From an uncultured Bacteroides sp. (lineage in GTDB: Bacteria > Bacteroidota > Bacteroidia > Bacteroidales > Bacteroidaceae), in the NCBI RefSeq assembly GCF_937912035.1, contig NZ_CALDPF010000039.1, forward strand, positions 1 to 64,000: a stretch of DNA of 64,000 bases, written 5' to 3'. Position 1 is the stretch's first letter; each line of letters opens with the position of its first letter. Below, piece by piece: positions 17,602 to 27,172 of the stretch. The notes beneath the pieces are model-generated. The model had not been told where the DNA came from. It searched no databases and saw nothing but the letters and a program-made list of their open reading frames with translations. A program made the translations under genes and the position numbers.

Positions 17602-18270
17602 ATGACTGTAGTTTACGAAGATAATCATATAATAATAGTAAATAAAACTGCCTCTGAAATTGTCCAGGGTGATAAAACTGGAGATACTCCTCTTTCCGAG
17701 ACCGTAAAACAGTATTTGAAAGAAAAATATAATAAGCCTGGCAATGTGTTTATCGGGGTTACTCACAGGTTGGACAGACCTGTAAGTGGTCTTGTGGTCT
17801 TTGCCAAAACAAGTAAGGCATTGAGTCGCCTGAATGATATGTTCAGACAGGGTGAAGTGGAGAAGACTTATTGGGCTATAGTAAAGAATGCACCGGCTGC
17901 AGAAGAAGGAACTTTGGTACATTATATGATTAAAAATGAAAAGCAGAATAAATCCTATGCATATGATAAGGAAGTGAAAGGATCCAAAAAAGCTATTTTG
18001 GATTACAGACTTATCGGGCATTCGCAAAATTATTTTCTGCTTGAAGTAAATCTGCATACCGGACGACATCATCAGATACGTTGCCAATTGGCAAAGATGG
18101 GATGTCCGATTAAGGGTGATTTGAAATACGGATTTCCACGTTCCAATCCTGATGGAAGTATTTGCCTGCATTCTCGTAGAGTAAAATTTGTACATCCGGT
18201 GTCAAAAGAAATTATAGATGTAACAGCTGATTTGCCTTCCGGAAATTTATGGAATGGTTTTGGTGTATAA
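17602..18270 (+). CDS. RluA family RNA pseudouridine synthase
   Basis: 222 aa. Isomerises uridine to pseudouridine in rRNA or tRNA. The catalytic motif THRLDRPVSGLVVFAKTSKA contains the active-site Asp (near residue 58). The later HTGRHHQIR and PIKGDLKYG blocks are conserved. There is no N-terminal S4 domain, so it is a short RluA/TruC-like form, and the target base cannot be told. It starts 14 bases after the fabG terminator. Confidence 0.93.
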   Translation: MTVVYEDNHIIIVNKTASEIVQGDKTGDTPLSETVKQYLKEKYNKPGNVFIGVTHRLDRPVSGLVVFAKTSKALSRLNDMFRQGEVEKTYWAIVKNAPAAEEGTLVHYMIKNEKQNKSYAYDKEVKGSKKAILDYRLIGHSQNYFLLEVNLHTGRHHQIRCQLAKMGCPIKGDLKYGFPRSNPDGSICLHSRRVKFVHPVSKEIIDVTADLPSGNLWNGFGV

Positions 18271-18274
18271 AAAT

Positions 18275-18304
18275 AAAAGAGCATGCTTCACAGCGTGCTC
18301 TTTT
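18275..18304 (+). terminator. Rho-independent terminator, likely bidirectional
   Basis: Stem GAGCATGC/GCGTGCTC (18279-18286 with 18293-18300) is extended by AAAA before and TTTT after. It ends the pseudouridine synthase transcript. Confidence 0.8.
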
Positions 18305-18513
18305 CCGTTTTTAACACATAGGCATCTTCATTATCATAAGATTGTAGATTTATGTATATTGATATACAATCTCAGAAAATTTATTCTATGGGGTTGGGTT
18401 TTGTGTGTTTTGTCTAGCTTTATTTAATTTTTAAATCTTATTCGCTTAATGTTTAGCAAAAGCTGTGCCAGATAATATGTTCTTTATGCATTGTTTTGTT
18501 TATCAATTTGTTA

Positions 18514-18561
18514 TATAAAAAAATATTCCACATATATAAAAGTTGTGTATGTGGAATATTT
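18514..18561 (-). terminator. Rho-independent terminator of the sigma-54 regulator gene
   Basis: A 14-bp perfect inverted repeat (18521-18534 with 18548-18561) has a 13-base loop. Read on the minus strand it runs into seven T, 27 bases after the stop codon of the response regulator. Confidence 0.8.
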
Positions 18562-18588
18562 GTAGAGTGTGTGGAATTTTTCTACACA

Positions 18589-19953
18589 TTATTGTGGAAT
18601 TTCGTAATGCTTTAATTTATTGTATAGAGTTTTTCTGTCTATTCCAAGTAGGCTTGCTGCTTTTGATTTGTTGTTTCCTGTCTGTTTTAGAGCATTGATG
18701 ATTAATTGTTTTTCGGTTTCTTCCTTATTTAGTGAGGAACCAATAATTATTTGATTTTCTTCTATGGTTTGTCTTTCGCTTATTTCTTCTCCCAATTCGT
18801 TTGGACTAATAAAATCCCCTTTAGCGAGCAGAGTAGCCCTTTTAACTACATTCTTTAATTGCCTTAAGTTTCCGGGCCATTCATATTTCTGAAGTGTAGC
18901 GCTTGCTGCAGTATCAAATCCTATTAGATCTTTGTCTAATTCTTTGTTTGCTTGGTCTAGAAAAAAATTTGCGAAAAGAAGAATATCTTCCTGTCGTTCT
19001 TTGAGTGAAGGCATACGTAAGGTGAATTCATTGATTCTATGATATAAATCTTCTCTGAATGTTCCCTTTGATATAGCTTCTTTCAGGTTTTCGTTTGTTG
19101 CACAAATCAATCTTACGTCAACTTGTATTTCTTTAGTCGAACCGATTTTTCTTACTCGTCTTTCCTGAAGGGCTCTTAATAGTTGCACTTGTACTTCATA
19201 ACTTAAGTTTCCTATTTCATCGAGGAAGAGTGTTCCTCCGTTTGCCTCTTCAAAAGCCCCAGTCTTGTCTGTAAGGGCACCGGTGAATGAACCTTTCACA
19301 TGTCCGAAGAATTCGGATGCGGCAAGATCTTTGGGTATTGAACCACAGTCTATTGCTATGAATGGCTTTTCGCTTCGTTTGCTCAACTGATGTATTCTGT
19401 GGGCTACATATTCTTTTCCTGTTCCGCTCGCTCCGTTTATTAATACAGACATTTGGGTCGGTGCTACAAGATTTACATAGCTGAAAAGTTGGCGTGCGGC
19501 TTCGCTTTCTCCTTCAAGAAAATTATTAGTATAAGCTTCAGTCGTATTTTCTTTTTTCTTTCCTTTTTGTGTAGAAGTCTTTTCTGCCTTTGACGAATCC
19601 AATGCTTCATTAATTTTCTTCAGAAGTTCATCAGGTTGCACAGGTTTTTGTATATAGTCAGTGGCTCCCAGTTTCATAGCTGTAACAGCATTCTGTATTT
19701 CTCCGTAACTGGTCATCATTATGAAAGGAGTATTTATATCAAGTTCTCTCATCCAAGTAAGCAGCTGCATACCATCTTGGTCCGGGAGTCTTAAGTCTGA
19801 TAGTAGCAGATTGAATTCCTTTGACGTAATAAGTTTACGGGCTTTTGAACACGTGCCCGCAGTTTCTACATCAAAGCCTTTTTTACCAAGCCAGGTCTTT
19901 AGCATGGTAGAGAATGTGAGGTCGTCTTCGACAATTAAAATAGACGGAATCAT
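18589..19953 (-). CDS. Sigma-54-dependent response regulator (NtrC/AtoC type)
   Basis: 454 aa. The receiver domain (about 1-120) has D10, D11 and phospho-acceptor D53. An AAA+ sigma-54 activator domain (about 145-380) follows: Walker A GASGTGKE near residue 172, the sigma-54 contact loop as GSFTGA near residue 221, and Walker B GGTLFLDEIGN. The C-terminal Fis-type helix-turn-helix is at about 415-452 (KSKAASLLGIDRKTLYNKL). It would activate RpoN promoters when phosphorylated. No histidine kinase is adjacent, so it is an orphan here. It has its own terminator and is divergent from the DUF1573 gene. Confidence 0.94.
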   Translation of the reverse strand: MIPSILIVEDDLTFSTMLKTWLGKKGFDVETAGTCSKARKLITSKEFNLLLSDLRLPDQDGMQLLTWMRELDINTPFIMMTSYGEIQNAVTAMKLGATDYIQKPVQPDELLKKINEALDSSKAEKTSTQKGKKKENTTEAYTNNFLEGESEAARQLFSYVNLVAPTQMSVLINGASGTGKEYVAHRIHQLSKRSEKPFIAIDCGSIPKDLAASEFFGHVKGSFTGALTDKTGAFEEANGGTLFLDEIGNLSYEVQVQLLRALQERRVRKIGSTKEIQVDVRLICATNENLKEAISKGTFREDLYHRINEFTLRMPSLKERQEDILLFANFFLDQANKELDKDLIGFDTAASATLQKYEWPGNLRQLKNVVKRATLLAKGDFISPNELGEEISERQTIEENQIIIGSSLNKEETEKQLIINALKQTGNNKSKAASLLGIDRKTLYNKLKHYEIPQ

Positions 19954-19977
19954 ATATTGTTAATATTTTTATTTTTA

Positions 19978-20004
19978 CAAAGTTAATCTATTAATTCCAA
20001 CCAA
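19978..20004 (-). promoter_or_regulatory. Possible promoter of the sigma-54 regulator
   Basis: On the minus strand, TTG (20004-20002), a 16-base gap and TAACTTTG (19985-19978), ending 24 bases before the start codon. The -7 match is good and the gap slightly short. Confidence 0.4.
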
Positions 20005-20149
20005 TAGTTTTTACAATCCTTATTTTTATAAATATTATCTAATGAAATGTGTGGTCACATGATTTTTTGTTTTTGTTATATGTTTGGTTTGTGTGATATT
20101 TTACCTTTAGTTACTTTTTCTTTATGTTATGATTTATTCGAAGACTACT

Positions 20150-20181
20150 TTTGTGAAGAATTAAAATTCTATCTATCTTTG
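20150..20181 (+). promoter_or_regulatory. Promoter of the DUF1573 gene
   Basis: TTTG (20150-20153), a 20-base gap and TATCTTTG (20174-20181). It is 45 bases upstream of the start codon. It probably also serves the downstream meaB and dnaE genes. Confidence 0.7.
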
Positions 20182-20226
20182 TTTCCGTATTTATGTCGTT
20201 TCGATTTATTTTAAAGATTAAAGCAA

Positions 20227-21303
20227 ATGAAAAGATTATTTTTTCTGATAAGTATATTGAGCTTTGTTTCAATCATTGTAGATGCACAGCCTAAAATTTC
20301 TTTTGATGCCCAGTCGAAAGATATTGGTTATATTCTTTGGAGAAATCCAGTTACGGTGAAGTATTCATTTACAAATACAGGTAATAAACCTCTGGTTATA
20401 TCAAATGTAACGGTTTCGTGCGGGTGTATGCAGGCTGATTGGACAAAAGAACCGGTTCAGGCTGGTGATAAAGGTGAAATTACAGCTGTATTTGATGCAG
20501 AAGCTATCGGAAAGTTTTATAAGGAAGTTGGAGTGTATTGCAATGCGTCTAATATTCCTTTATATCTGGATTTTACCGGTGAGGTAACTGCCGATCCTAA
20601 AGATTATTCATTTACTCATGAATTCGGTTATGGTGCCGTAAGGACAAATAAGGATGAGATAGTGTTTGATGATGTCAATAAGGGTGAGAAACCACAATTG
20701 GAGATCCTTGTAGCTAATACATCGAATAAAGCTTATAGTCCTGTTTTGATGCATTTGCCTCCATATCTTTCAGCCAAGGCTGAGCCTGAAGTTCTTGGCT
20801 CGCAGAAAAACGGTAAAATAACGGTGACACTTGATACTGATAAACTTCCAAAATTGGGTATAACCCGTACTACTGTGTATTTGTCGAGGTTTATGGGGGA
20901 CAAAGTGAATAGTGAAAATGAGATTCCGGTTTCTGTTGTTCTTCTTCCGGATTTCTCGGTTCAGAGTGAATATCAGAAAGCTAACCCGGCTATGGTTGAA
21001 ATAAGTTCTACTTCGTTGGATTATCACGGATTGAAACCTAAACAGAAGAAAACTCAGACTGTTACAATAACCAATAAGGGTAGGTCAAATCTTGAAGTTT
21101 TGGACTTGCAAGTGTTTACCATGGCTCTGAATGTCAAGCTTAACAAGCATATTATCAAACCGGGTGAATCAGCAAAAATGAAAGTGACGGTGTTGGCAAA
21201 TAATCTATCACGTTCAAAAGGTAAACCAAGGGTTTTGATGATAACGAACGATCCTAAGAATCCTAAGATTACCATTAATATAAATGCTGATGTCGTAAAA
21301 TGA
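20227..21303 (+). CDS. DUF1573 domain exported protein
   Basis: 358 aa. Signal peptide (residues 1-20, cleaved after VDA). At least two Ig-like/HYDIN-type beta domains follow: the first starts at KYSFTNTGNKPLVISNVTVS and continues into CGC, the DUF1573 hallmark. A C-terminal repeat of the same type begins near residue 272 (TQTVTITNKGRSNLEVLD). Periplasmic or surface protein with no known activity. It lies 49 bases upstream of meaB. Confidence 0.88.
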   Translation: MKRLFFLISILSFVSIIVDAQPKISFDAQSKDIGYILWRNPVTVKYSFTNTGNKPLVISNVTVSCGCMQADWTKEPVQAGDKGEITAVFDAEAIGKFYKEVGVYCNASNIPLYLDFTGEVTADPKDYSFTHEFGYGAVRTNKDEIVFDDVNKGEKPQLEILVANTSNKAYSPVLMHLPPYLSAKAEPEVLGSQKNGKITVTLDTDKLPKLGITRTTVYLSRFMGDKVNSENEIPVSVVLLPDFSVQSEYQKANPAMVEISSTSLDYHGLKPKQKKTQTVTITNKGRSNLEVLDLQVFTMALNVKLNKHIIKPGESAKMKVTVLANNLSRSKGKPRVLMITNDPKNPKITININADVVK

Positions 21304-21352
21304 TTATGATGTCAGACATTTTCAGATATTAACCTTCAAAAATATTACCATT

Positions 21353-22456
21353 ATGGAACATCCTGAAAACAACGAACAATATAAGGGGCTGACTGTCAAT
21401 CAGGGCGTTGAACAGCCTTCGACTGTAAATCCTTATATAAATCTCAGAAACAGACCTAAAAGACGTCAGTTTTCTGTAGATGAATATGTGGAAGGTATAG
21501 TAAAGGGTGATATAACCATGCTTAGCCGTGCTGTAACTTTGGTGGAAAGTATAAAACCGGAACATCAGGCTATAGCTCAGGAAGTCATAGAAAAATGCTT
21601 GCCTTATTCCGGCAATTCTGTAAGAGTTGGAATAAGCGGTGTTCCTGGTGCGGGTAAGAGTACTTCCATAGATGTATTCGGGCTTCATGTACTTGAAGAA
21701 AAAGGCGGTAAACTTGCTGTACTAGCGATAGACCCTAGTAGTGAGCGTTCCAAAGGTAGTATTTTAGGTGACAAGACAAGAATGGAGAAACTGTCCGTTC
21801 ATCCTAAATCATTTATTCGTCCTAGTCCGTCAGCAGGTTCGTTGGGAGGAGTGGCACGCAAGACACGCGAAACGATTATTCTGTGCGAAGCAGCAGGCTT
21901 TGATAAGATTTTTGTTGAAACAGTAGGTGTAGGCCAGAGTGAGACAGCTGTTCATTCTATGGTAGATTTCTTCCTTTTAATACAGCTTGCAGGTACAGGT
22001 GACGAACTTCAGGGAATAAAGCGAGGTATAATGGAAATGGCCGACGGAATAGTAATAAACAAGGCCGACGGAAATAATATTGAAAAGGCTAAACTTGCTG
22101 CCGCACATTTCCGTAACGCACTTCATCTTTTTCCTGCTCCTGAATCAGGATGGACACCTCAGGTTCTGACATATTCCGGATTTTACAATATAGGAATAAA
22201 GGAAATATGGGATATGGTGTATGGATATATCGACTTTGTAAAGAAGAACGGATATTTTGATTACAGGAGAAATGAGCAGGCAAAATATTGGATGTATGAA
22301 ACAATAAACGAGCATCTTCGCGACAGTTTCTATCAGGACCCATTGATTGCCGATATGCTTGAAATAAAGGAAAAAGAAGTTCTTAACGGACAGGCTACAT
22401 CGTTCACGGCAGCCAAGAAATTGCTTGATGTTTATTTTAACCAATTGAAGAAGTAA
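21353..22456 (+). CDS. meaB: Methylmalonyl-CoA mutase-associated GTPase MeaB
   Basis: 367 aa. G3E-type GTPase that loads and protects adenosylcobalamin in methylmalonyl-CoA mutase, part of the succinate-propionate pathway of Bacteroides. P-loop GVPGAGKST is near residue 99, followed by the ETVGVGQSE switch and NKADG base-recognition motif. The mutase subunits are not in this window. It lies 19 bases upstream of dnaE. Confidence 0.95.
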   Translation: MEHPENNEQYKGLTVNQGVEQPSTVNPYINLRNRPKRRQFSVDEYVEGIVKGDITMLSRAVTLVESIKPEHQAIAQEVIEKCLPYSGNSVRVGISGVPGAGKSTSIDVFGLHVLEEKGGKLAVLAIDPSSERSKGSILGDKTRMEKLSVHPKSFIRPSPSAGSLGGVARKTRETIILCEAAGFDKIFVETVGVGQSETAVHSMVDFFLLIQLAGTGDELQGIKRGIMEMADGIVINKADGNNIEKAKLAAAHFRNALHLFPAPESGWTPQVLTYSGFYNIGIKEIWDMVYGYIDFVKKNGYFDYRRNEQAKYWMYETINEHLRDSFYQDPLIADMLEIKEKEVLNGQATSFTAAKKLLDVYFNQLKK

Positions 22457-22475
22457 AAAGATTTTTATATAAGAT

Positions 22476-25400
22476 ATGCAGGACTTTGTACATTTACATG
22501 TTCACACCCAATATTCTATTCTTGACGGGCAGGCTTCCATACCAAAACTGGTAGATAAGGCTATAGCCAATGGTATGAGAGGTATAGCTGTCACAGACCA
22601 TGGTGCCATGTTCGGTATCAAGGAGTTTTTCAATTATGTAAACAAGAAAAACGGAGGGACAAATGGCGAAATCAAGGATTTGAAGAAGAAAATAGCAGCT
22701 CTGGAAAAAGGAGAGGCCGAATCTGAAAATCCTGAAGAGGAATTGGCTGAATGCAGAAAACAGTTGCAGGCGGCACAGGACAGACTGTTCAAGCCGATTA
22801 TTGGATGTGAGATGTATGTGGCACGCCGCGGGCTTAAAGACAAGGATGGTAAGCAAGACCAGAGCGGTTACCACCTTGTAGTATTGGCTAAGAACCTGAA
22901 AGGGTATCATAATCTTATCAAGCTCGTTTCTAAGGCATGGACAGAAGGGTTTTATATGCGTCCGCGTACAGACCGTGCTGAATTGGAAAAGTATCACGAA
23001 GGACTTATCGTTTGTTCTGCTTGTCTTGGAGGTGAAGTTCCTAAAAAAATAACGGCAGGACAGCTTGAAGAAGCAGAAGAGGCTATACGCTGGTATAAGA
23101 ATCTTTTCGGAGATGACTATTATCTTGAGCTTCAGCGTCATAAAGCTACTGTGCAAAGAGCAAACCATGAAGCTTATCCGTTGCAGCAGACTGTAAATGC
23201 GAAACTGCTGGAATATTCCAAGAAATATAATATAAAGCTTGTTTGTACAAACGATGTGCACTTCGTCGACGAAGAGAATGCTGAAGCTCACGACCGTCTT
23301 ATCTGTCTTAGTACAGGAAAGGATCTTGACGATCCTAACCGTATGCTATATACCAAGCAGGAATGGATGAAGACTCGTGAAGAGATGAACGAAATCTTTG
23401 CCGACGTTCCTGAAGCACTTTCAAATACTGTTGATATATGCAATAGCGTAGAATTCTATTCTATTGACAATCCGCCTATTATGCCTACTTTCGCTATTCC
23501 GGAAGAATTCGGAACGGAGGAGGAATACCGTAAGAAATTTACAGAAAAAGACTTGTTTGATGAGTTTACTCAGGATGAGAACGGTAATGTTGTAATGGAT
23601 GATGCTTCGGCCAATGCCAAAATAAAGAGGCTTGGAGGTTATGAAAAATTATACCGTATCAAGCTTGAAGCCGATTATCTGGCAAAACTGGCATACGACG
23701 GAGCGAAACGTCGTTATGGTGAAGTTCTAAATGAAGAAGTAAGCGAGCGAATAAAGTTTGAGTTGCATATTATGAAGACCATGGGTTTCCCTGGTTACTT
23801 CCTTATTGTGCAGGACTTTATCTCTGCCGCAAGAAACAAGCTTGACGTGTCTGTCGGTCCGGGACGTGGTTCTGCAGCAGGATCGGCTGTGGCATACTGT
23901 CTTGGTATTACACAGATTGACCCTATCAAGTACGACCTTCTGTTTGAGCGTTTCCTTAATCCGGACCGTATCTCTCTTCCTGATATAGATGTTGACTTCG
24001 ATGATGACGGACGTGGACGTGTCCTGAATTGGGTAACAGAGAAATACGGACAGGAAAAGGTTGCGCATATCATTACATACGGTACAATGGCCACTAAATT
24101 GGCTATCAAGGATGTGGCACGCGTACAGAAACTTCCGTTATCGGAATCGGACAGACTGTGTAAACTGGTTCCTGACAAGATTCCTGACAAGAAGCTGAAT
24201 CTTACTAATGCTATAGCATACGTACCTGAACTTCAAGCTGCCGAAGTTTCTACTGACCCTATTTTGAGAGACACCATCAAGTATGCGAAGATGCTTGAGG
24301 GTAACGTACGAAATACCGGTGTGCATGCCTGCGGTACTATAATTTGCCGTGACGACATCACTGATTGGGTTCCTGTAAGTACAGCCGATGATAAGGAAAC
24401 AGGCGAGAAGATGCTTGTCACCCAGTATGAAGGTTCTGTAATCGAGGATACCGGTCTTATCAAGATGGACTTCCTTGGACTGAAGACACTGTCTATCATA
24501 AAGGAAGCACTGGAAAATATAAAGCATAGTAAGGGTATAATATTGAATATAGACGAAATACCGATAGACGACCCTGCCACATATAAGTTGTATGGTGACG
24601 GACGTACAATCGGAACATTTCAGTTCGAATCTGCCGGAATGCAGAAGTATCTGCGTGAGCTGGAACCATCAACATTCGAGGACCTTATTGCCATGAATGC
24701 CCTCTATCGTCCGGGGCCTATGGATTATATCCCAGATTTTATCGACCGTAAGCATGGACGTAAACCTATAGAATATGATATACCAATCATGGAGAAATAC
24801 CTTAAAGATACTTACGGTATTACGGTATATCAGGAGCAGGTCATGTTGCTGTCACGTCTGCTTGCCGACTTTACCCGTGGTGAGTCTGATGCCCTCCGTA
24901 AGGCGATGGGTAAGAAGCTTCGTGACAAGCTGGATCACATGAAACCTAAGTTCATCGAAGGTGGAAAGAAGAACGGTCATGACCCACAGGTACTTGAAAA
25001 GATATGGGCTGACTGGGAAAAATTCGCTTCGTATGCGTTCAACAAGTCTCATGCCACATGTTATTCGTGGGTAGCATATCAGACTGCATACTTGAAAGCT
25101 AACTATCCTTCTGAATACATGGCTGCCACAATGAGCCGAAACATTGCCAACATCACTGAAATCACAAAACTGATGGACGAATGTAAGGCTACAGGTATCA
25201 ATGTGCTGGGACCTGACGTAAACGAAAGTGAGCTTAAATTCTCTGTTAATAGCCGTGGTGACATACGTTTCGGTATGGGAGCTGTTAAGGGAGTAGGAGA
25301 GTCGGCAGTGCAGAGTATCCTTGAAGAACGCAGAAAAAATGGAGAGTTCAAGAATATATTCGATTTTGTACAGAGAGTGAATCTTTCCTCATGTAACAGG

Positions 25401-26273
25401 AAAAATATAGAAAACCTGGCTTTGGCAGGAGGTTTTGATAGCTTCCCGGGTATAAAGCGTGAAGACTTCTTCGTAAAGAATGCAAAAGAAGAAACTTTTG
25501 TGGAAGTTCTTGTAAGATATGGAAACAAATATCAGGTAGACAAGGCTGCTGCAACTAATTCACTGTTTGGTGGAGAAATGGCTGTAGAGATTGCCACACC
25601 AGAGATCGTACCTGCAGCCGCATGGAGTGACTTGGAGCGACTCAATCGTGAACGTGAACTTGTAGGAATATATCTTTCAGCTCATCCTTTAGATGAATAC
25701 GCAGTAGTATTGGAGAATGTATGTAATGTGCACATGGCTGATCTAGCCGATTTGACACCATTGCAGAACAGGGATTTAATACTTGGTGGAATAGTGACAG
25801 GTGTTCGTGAAGGATATACCAAAAATGGTAAGCCATACGGTGTAGCGAAGGTTGAAGACTATTCCGGAGTGTCGGAATTTGCATTTTTTGGCAATGAATG
25901 GGTTGAAAAGAAGAACTTTTTCAGCGAAGGAATGTTTTTATATATGCATGGAAAATGCCAGCCTAAACAATGGAAGCAGGATGAGTGGGAAGTTAAAATC
26001 AATACAATCGAGCTTCTGCCCGATGTGAAGGAAAAAGTAATTGAGAGAATAACAGTCAAAGCACCTCTTTCATCAATTGATGATGAGTTTATCACTGAAT
26101 TCGGTTCCATTGTAAAGCAGAATCCAGGAAATGCTGAACTCTTGTTTTATATTATGGATGATGACGGACAGATGTATGTAAATCTTTCTTCACGTTCCAT
26201 CAAAGTTTCTGTACAAAAAGATTTGATTAATTATTTAAAATCGCAATCACAGTTGGACTATAAAATAAATTAG
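22476..26273 (+). CDS. dnaE: DNA polymerase III subunit alpha
   Basis: 1265 aa, the replicative polymerase. The N-terminal PHP domain begins FVHLHVHTQYSILDG. The catalytic aspartates are in PDIDVDFDD near residue 503. An OB-fold lies near residue 1030 (LILGGIVTGVREGYTKNGK). The length exceeds the 1160 aa of E. coli DnaE, partly because of a charged coiled-coil insertion in the PHP domain at about residues 60-105 (DLKKKIAALEKGEAESEN). The PHP histidines look largely kept, but proofreading ability cannot be judged here. It lies 19 bases after meaB. Confidence 0.97.
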   Translation: MQDFVHLHVHTQYSILDGQASIPKLVDKAIANGMRGIAVTDHGAMFGIKEFFNYVNKKNGGTNGEIKDLKKKIAALEKGEAESENPEEELAECRKQLQAAQDRLFKPIIGCEMYVARRGLKDKDGKQDQSGYHLVVLAKNLKGYHNLIKLVSKAWTEGFYMRPRTDRAELEKYHEGLIVCSACLGGEVPKKITAGQLEEAEEAIRWYKNLFGDDYYLELQRHKATVQRANHEAYPLQQTVNAKLLEYSKKYNIKLVCTNDVHFVDEENAEAHDRLICLSTGKDLDDPNRMLYTKQEWMKTREEMNEIFADVPEALSNTVDICNSVEFYSIDNPPIMPTFAIPEEFGTEEEYRKKFTEKDLFDEFTQDENGNVVMDDASANAKIKRLGGYEKLYRIKLEADYLAKLAYDGAKRRYGEVLNEEVSERIKFELHIMKTMGFPGYFLIVQDFISAARNKLDVSVGPGRGSAAGSAVAYCLGITQIDPIKYDLLFERFLNPDRISLPDIDVDFDDDGRGRVLNWVTEKYGQEKVAHIITYGTMATKLAIKDVARVQKLPLSESDRLCKLVPDKIPDKKLNLTNAIAYVPELQAAEVSTDPILRDTIKYAKMLEGNVRNTGVHACGTIICRDDITDWVPVSTADDKETGEKMLVTQYEGSVIEDTGLIKMDFLGLKTLSIIKEALENIKHSKGIILNIDEIPIDDPATYKLYGDGRTIGTFQFESAGMQKYLRELEPSTFEDLIAMNALYRPGPMDYIPDFIDRKHGRKPIEYDIPIMEKYLKDTYGITVYQEQVMLLSRLLADFTRGESDALRKAMGKKLRDKLDHMKPKFIEGGKKNGHDPQVLEKIWADWEKFASYAFNKSHATCYSWVAYQTAYLKANYPSEYMAATMSRNIANITEITKLMDECKATGINVLGPDVNESELKFSVNSRGDIRFGMGAVKGVGESAVQSILEERRKNGEFKNIFDFVQRVNLSSCNRKNIENLALAGGFDSFPGIKREDFFVKNAKEETFVEVLVRYGNKYQVDKAAATNSLFGGEMAVEIATPEIVPAAAWSDLERLNRERELVGIYLSAHPLDEYAVVLENVCNVHMADLADLTPLQNRDLILGGIVTGVREGYTKNGKPYGVAKVEDYSGVSEFAFFGNEWVEKKNFFSEGMFLYMHGKCQPKQWKQDEWEVKINTIELLPDVKEKVIERITVKAPLSSIDDEFITEFGSIVKQNPGNAELLFYIMDDDGQMYVNLSSRSIKVSVQKDLINYLKSQSQLDYKIN

Positions 26274-26283
26274 TCTATATTTG
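26253..26283 (+). promoter_or_regulatory. Promoter of trxA
   Basis: TTG (26253-26255), a 20-base gap and TATATTTG (26276-26283). The -33 box lies inside the end of dnaE, so thioredoxin can be transcribed on its own. Confidence 0.65.
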
Positions 26284-26335
26284 TTGCGAATAACATATAA
26301 ACAATTGAATTTATAAACTTAAAAAGATAGAAAAA

Positions 26336-26650
26336 ATGGCACTTAACATTACAGATCAGAATTTTGAAGAGATAATGGCAGAGGGTAAACCTGTAGTATT
26401 GGACTTTTGGGCAACATGGTGTGGTCCATGTAAGCAGATTGCTCCATATATCGAAGAACTTGCTGAAGAATATAAAGAAACAGTAAACATCGGTAAATGT
26501 GATGTTGACGAAAACTCAGATCTTCCTGCACAGTTCGGAGTACGTAACATCCCTACAGTACTTTTCATCAAGAACGGCGAAGTGGTTGAAAAACAGGTTG
26601 GTGCAACTACCAAGCAGGCTTTGGCTGAAAAACTGAAAGCTATCCTCTGA
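26336..26650 (+). CDS. trxA: Thioredoxin
   Basis: 104 aa, standard size. Cytoplasmic disulfide reductase with the active site WCGPC (C29, C32) and the conserved cis-proline segment RNIPT. No signal peptide. It is followed 39 bases later by a small acidic protein gene. Confidence 0.95.
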   Translation: MALNITDQNFEEIMAEGKPVVLDFWATWCGPCKQIAPYIEELAEEYKETVNIGKCDVDENSDLPAQFGVRNIPTVLFIKNGEVVEKQVGATTKQALAEKLKAIL

Positions 26651-26689
26651 TAGTAACGGACTTTTATTAATCATTAAATACTGACAACT

Positions 26690-27025
26690 ATGGCAACAGA
26701 CAACGAATTCTTGTTGGAAGACGAGGATGATGAAAAGACGATTGAGTTTATCAAGAACTATTTGCCTCAGGACTTGAAAGAGAAGTTCACAGACGATGAT
26801 TTGTATTATATATTCGACCTTATAGTGGAATATTATACAAATAGTGGATGTCTTGACGCTCAGCCGGATGAAGAAGGATATATCAATATCGATCAGGATG
26901 AGATTGTTAATTATATAATTAAGGAATCTGCCGAAGACGGTATGGGACCTTACGAACCGGACGATGTATTTTTCGTTGTTCAGGGTGAAATGGAATATGG
27001 AAACCAGTTGGGTGGTGTAGAATAA
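26690..27025 (+). CDS. Small acidic protein of unknown function
   Basis: 111 aa, strongly acidic (FLLEDEDDEKTIEFIKNYL), with no signal or membrane helix. I do not recognise a characterised family. It follows trxA by 39 bases and is closed by a strong terminator, so it is likely co-transcribed with trxA. The even helix/turn pattern and natural codon use support a real gene. Confidence 0.8.
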   Translation: MATDNEFLLEDEDDEKTIEFIKNYLPQDLKEKFTDDDLYYIFDLIVEYYTNSGCLDAQPDEEGYINIDQDEIVNYIIKESAEDGMGPYEPDDVFFVVQGEMEYGNQLGGVE

Positions 27026-27040
27026 TAAAAATTTCTTATA

Positions 27041-27082
27041 AAAATGCTTCAAGGTATTTTCATGTATCTTGAAGCATTTTTT
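27041..27082 (+). terminator. Rho-independent terminator
   Basis: A 13-bp perfect stem AAAATGCTTCAAG (27041-27053) pairs with 27068-27080, with a 14-base loop and further T. It ends the trxA transcript. Confidence 0.85.
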
Positions 27083-27172
27083 ATAGTGCAATGATTAAAC
27101 CTTTTAAAAGAACTTCAATCTAATACAATAAAATAGGCATTCAAAGTTATTTCTTTATATAAGTCATTCCTA

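Larger units (their letters stand above)
18271..18588. other. Intergenic stretch between convergent genes
   Basis: 318 bases holding two opposite terminators (18275-18304 and 18514-18561). TGTGGAAT also recurs near 18570 and 18593. Nothing else is seen. Confidence 0.6.

Noticed and set aside
17494..18195. 233-codon minus-strand frame
   Set aside because: Antisense to the pseudouridine synthase, with no recognisable feature.
22494..23291. 265-codon open frame on the minus strand
   Set aside because: Antisense to the start of dnaE, whose motifs are certain; no family signs.
26516..27091. 191-codon minus-strand frame over trxA and the acidic protein gene
   Set aside because: It crosses two real genes and a terminator; low-complexity Phe/Leu/Ile content.
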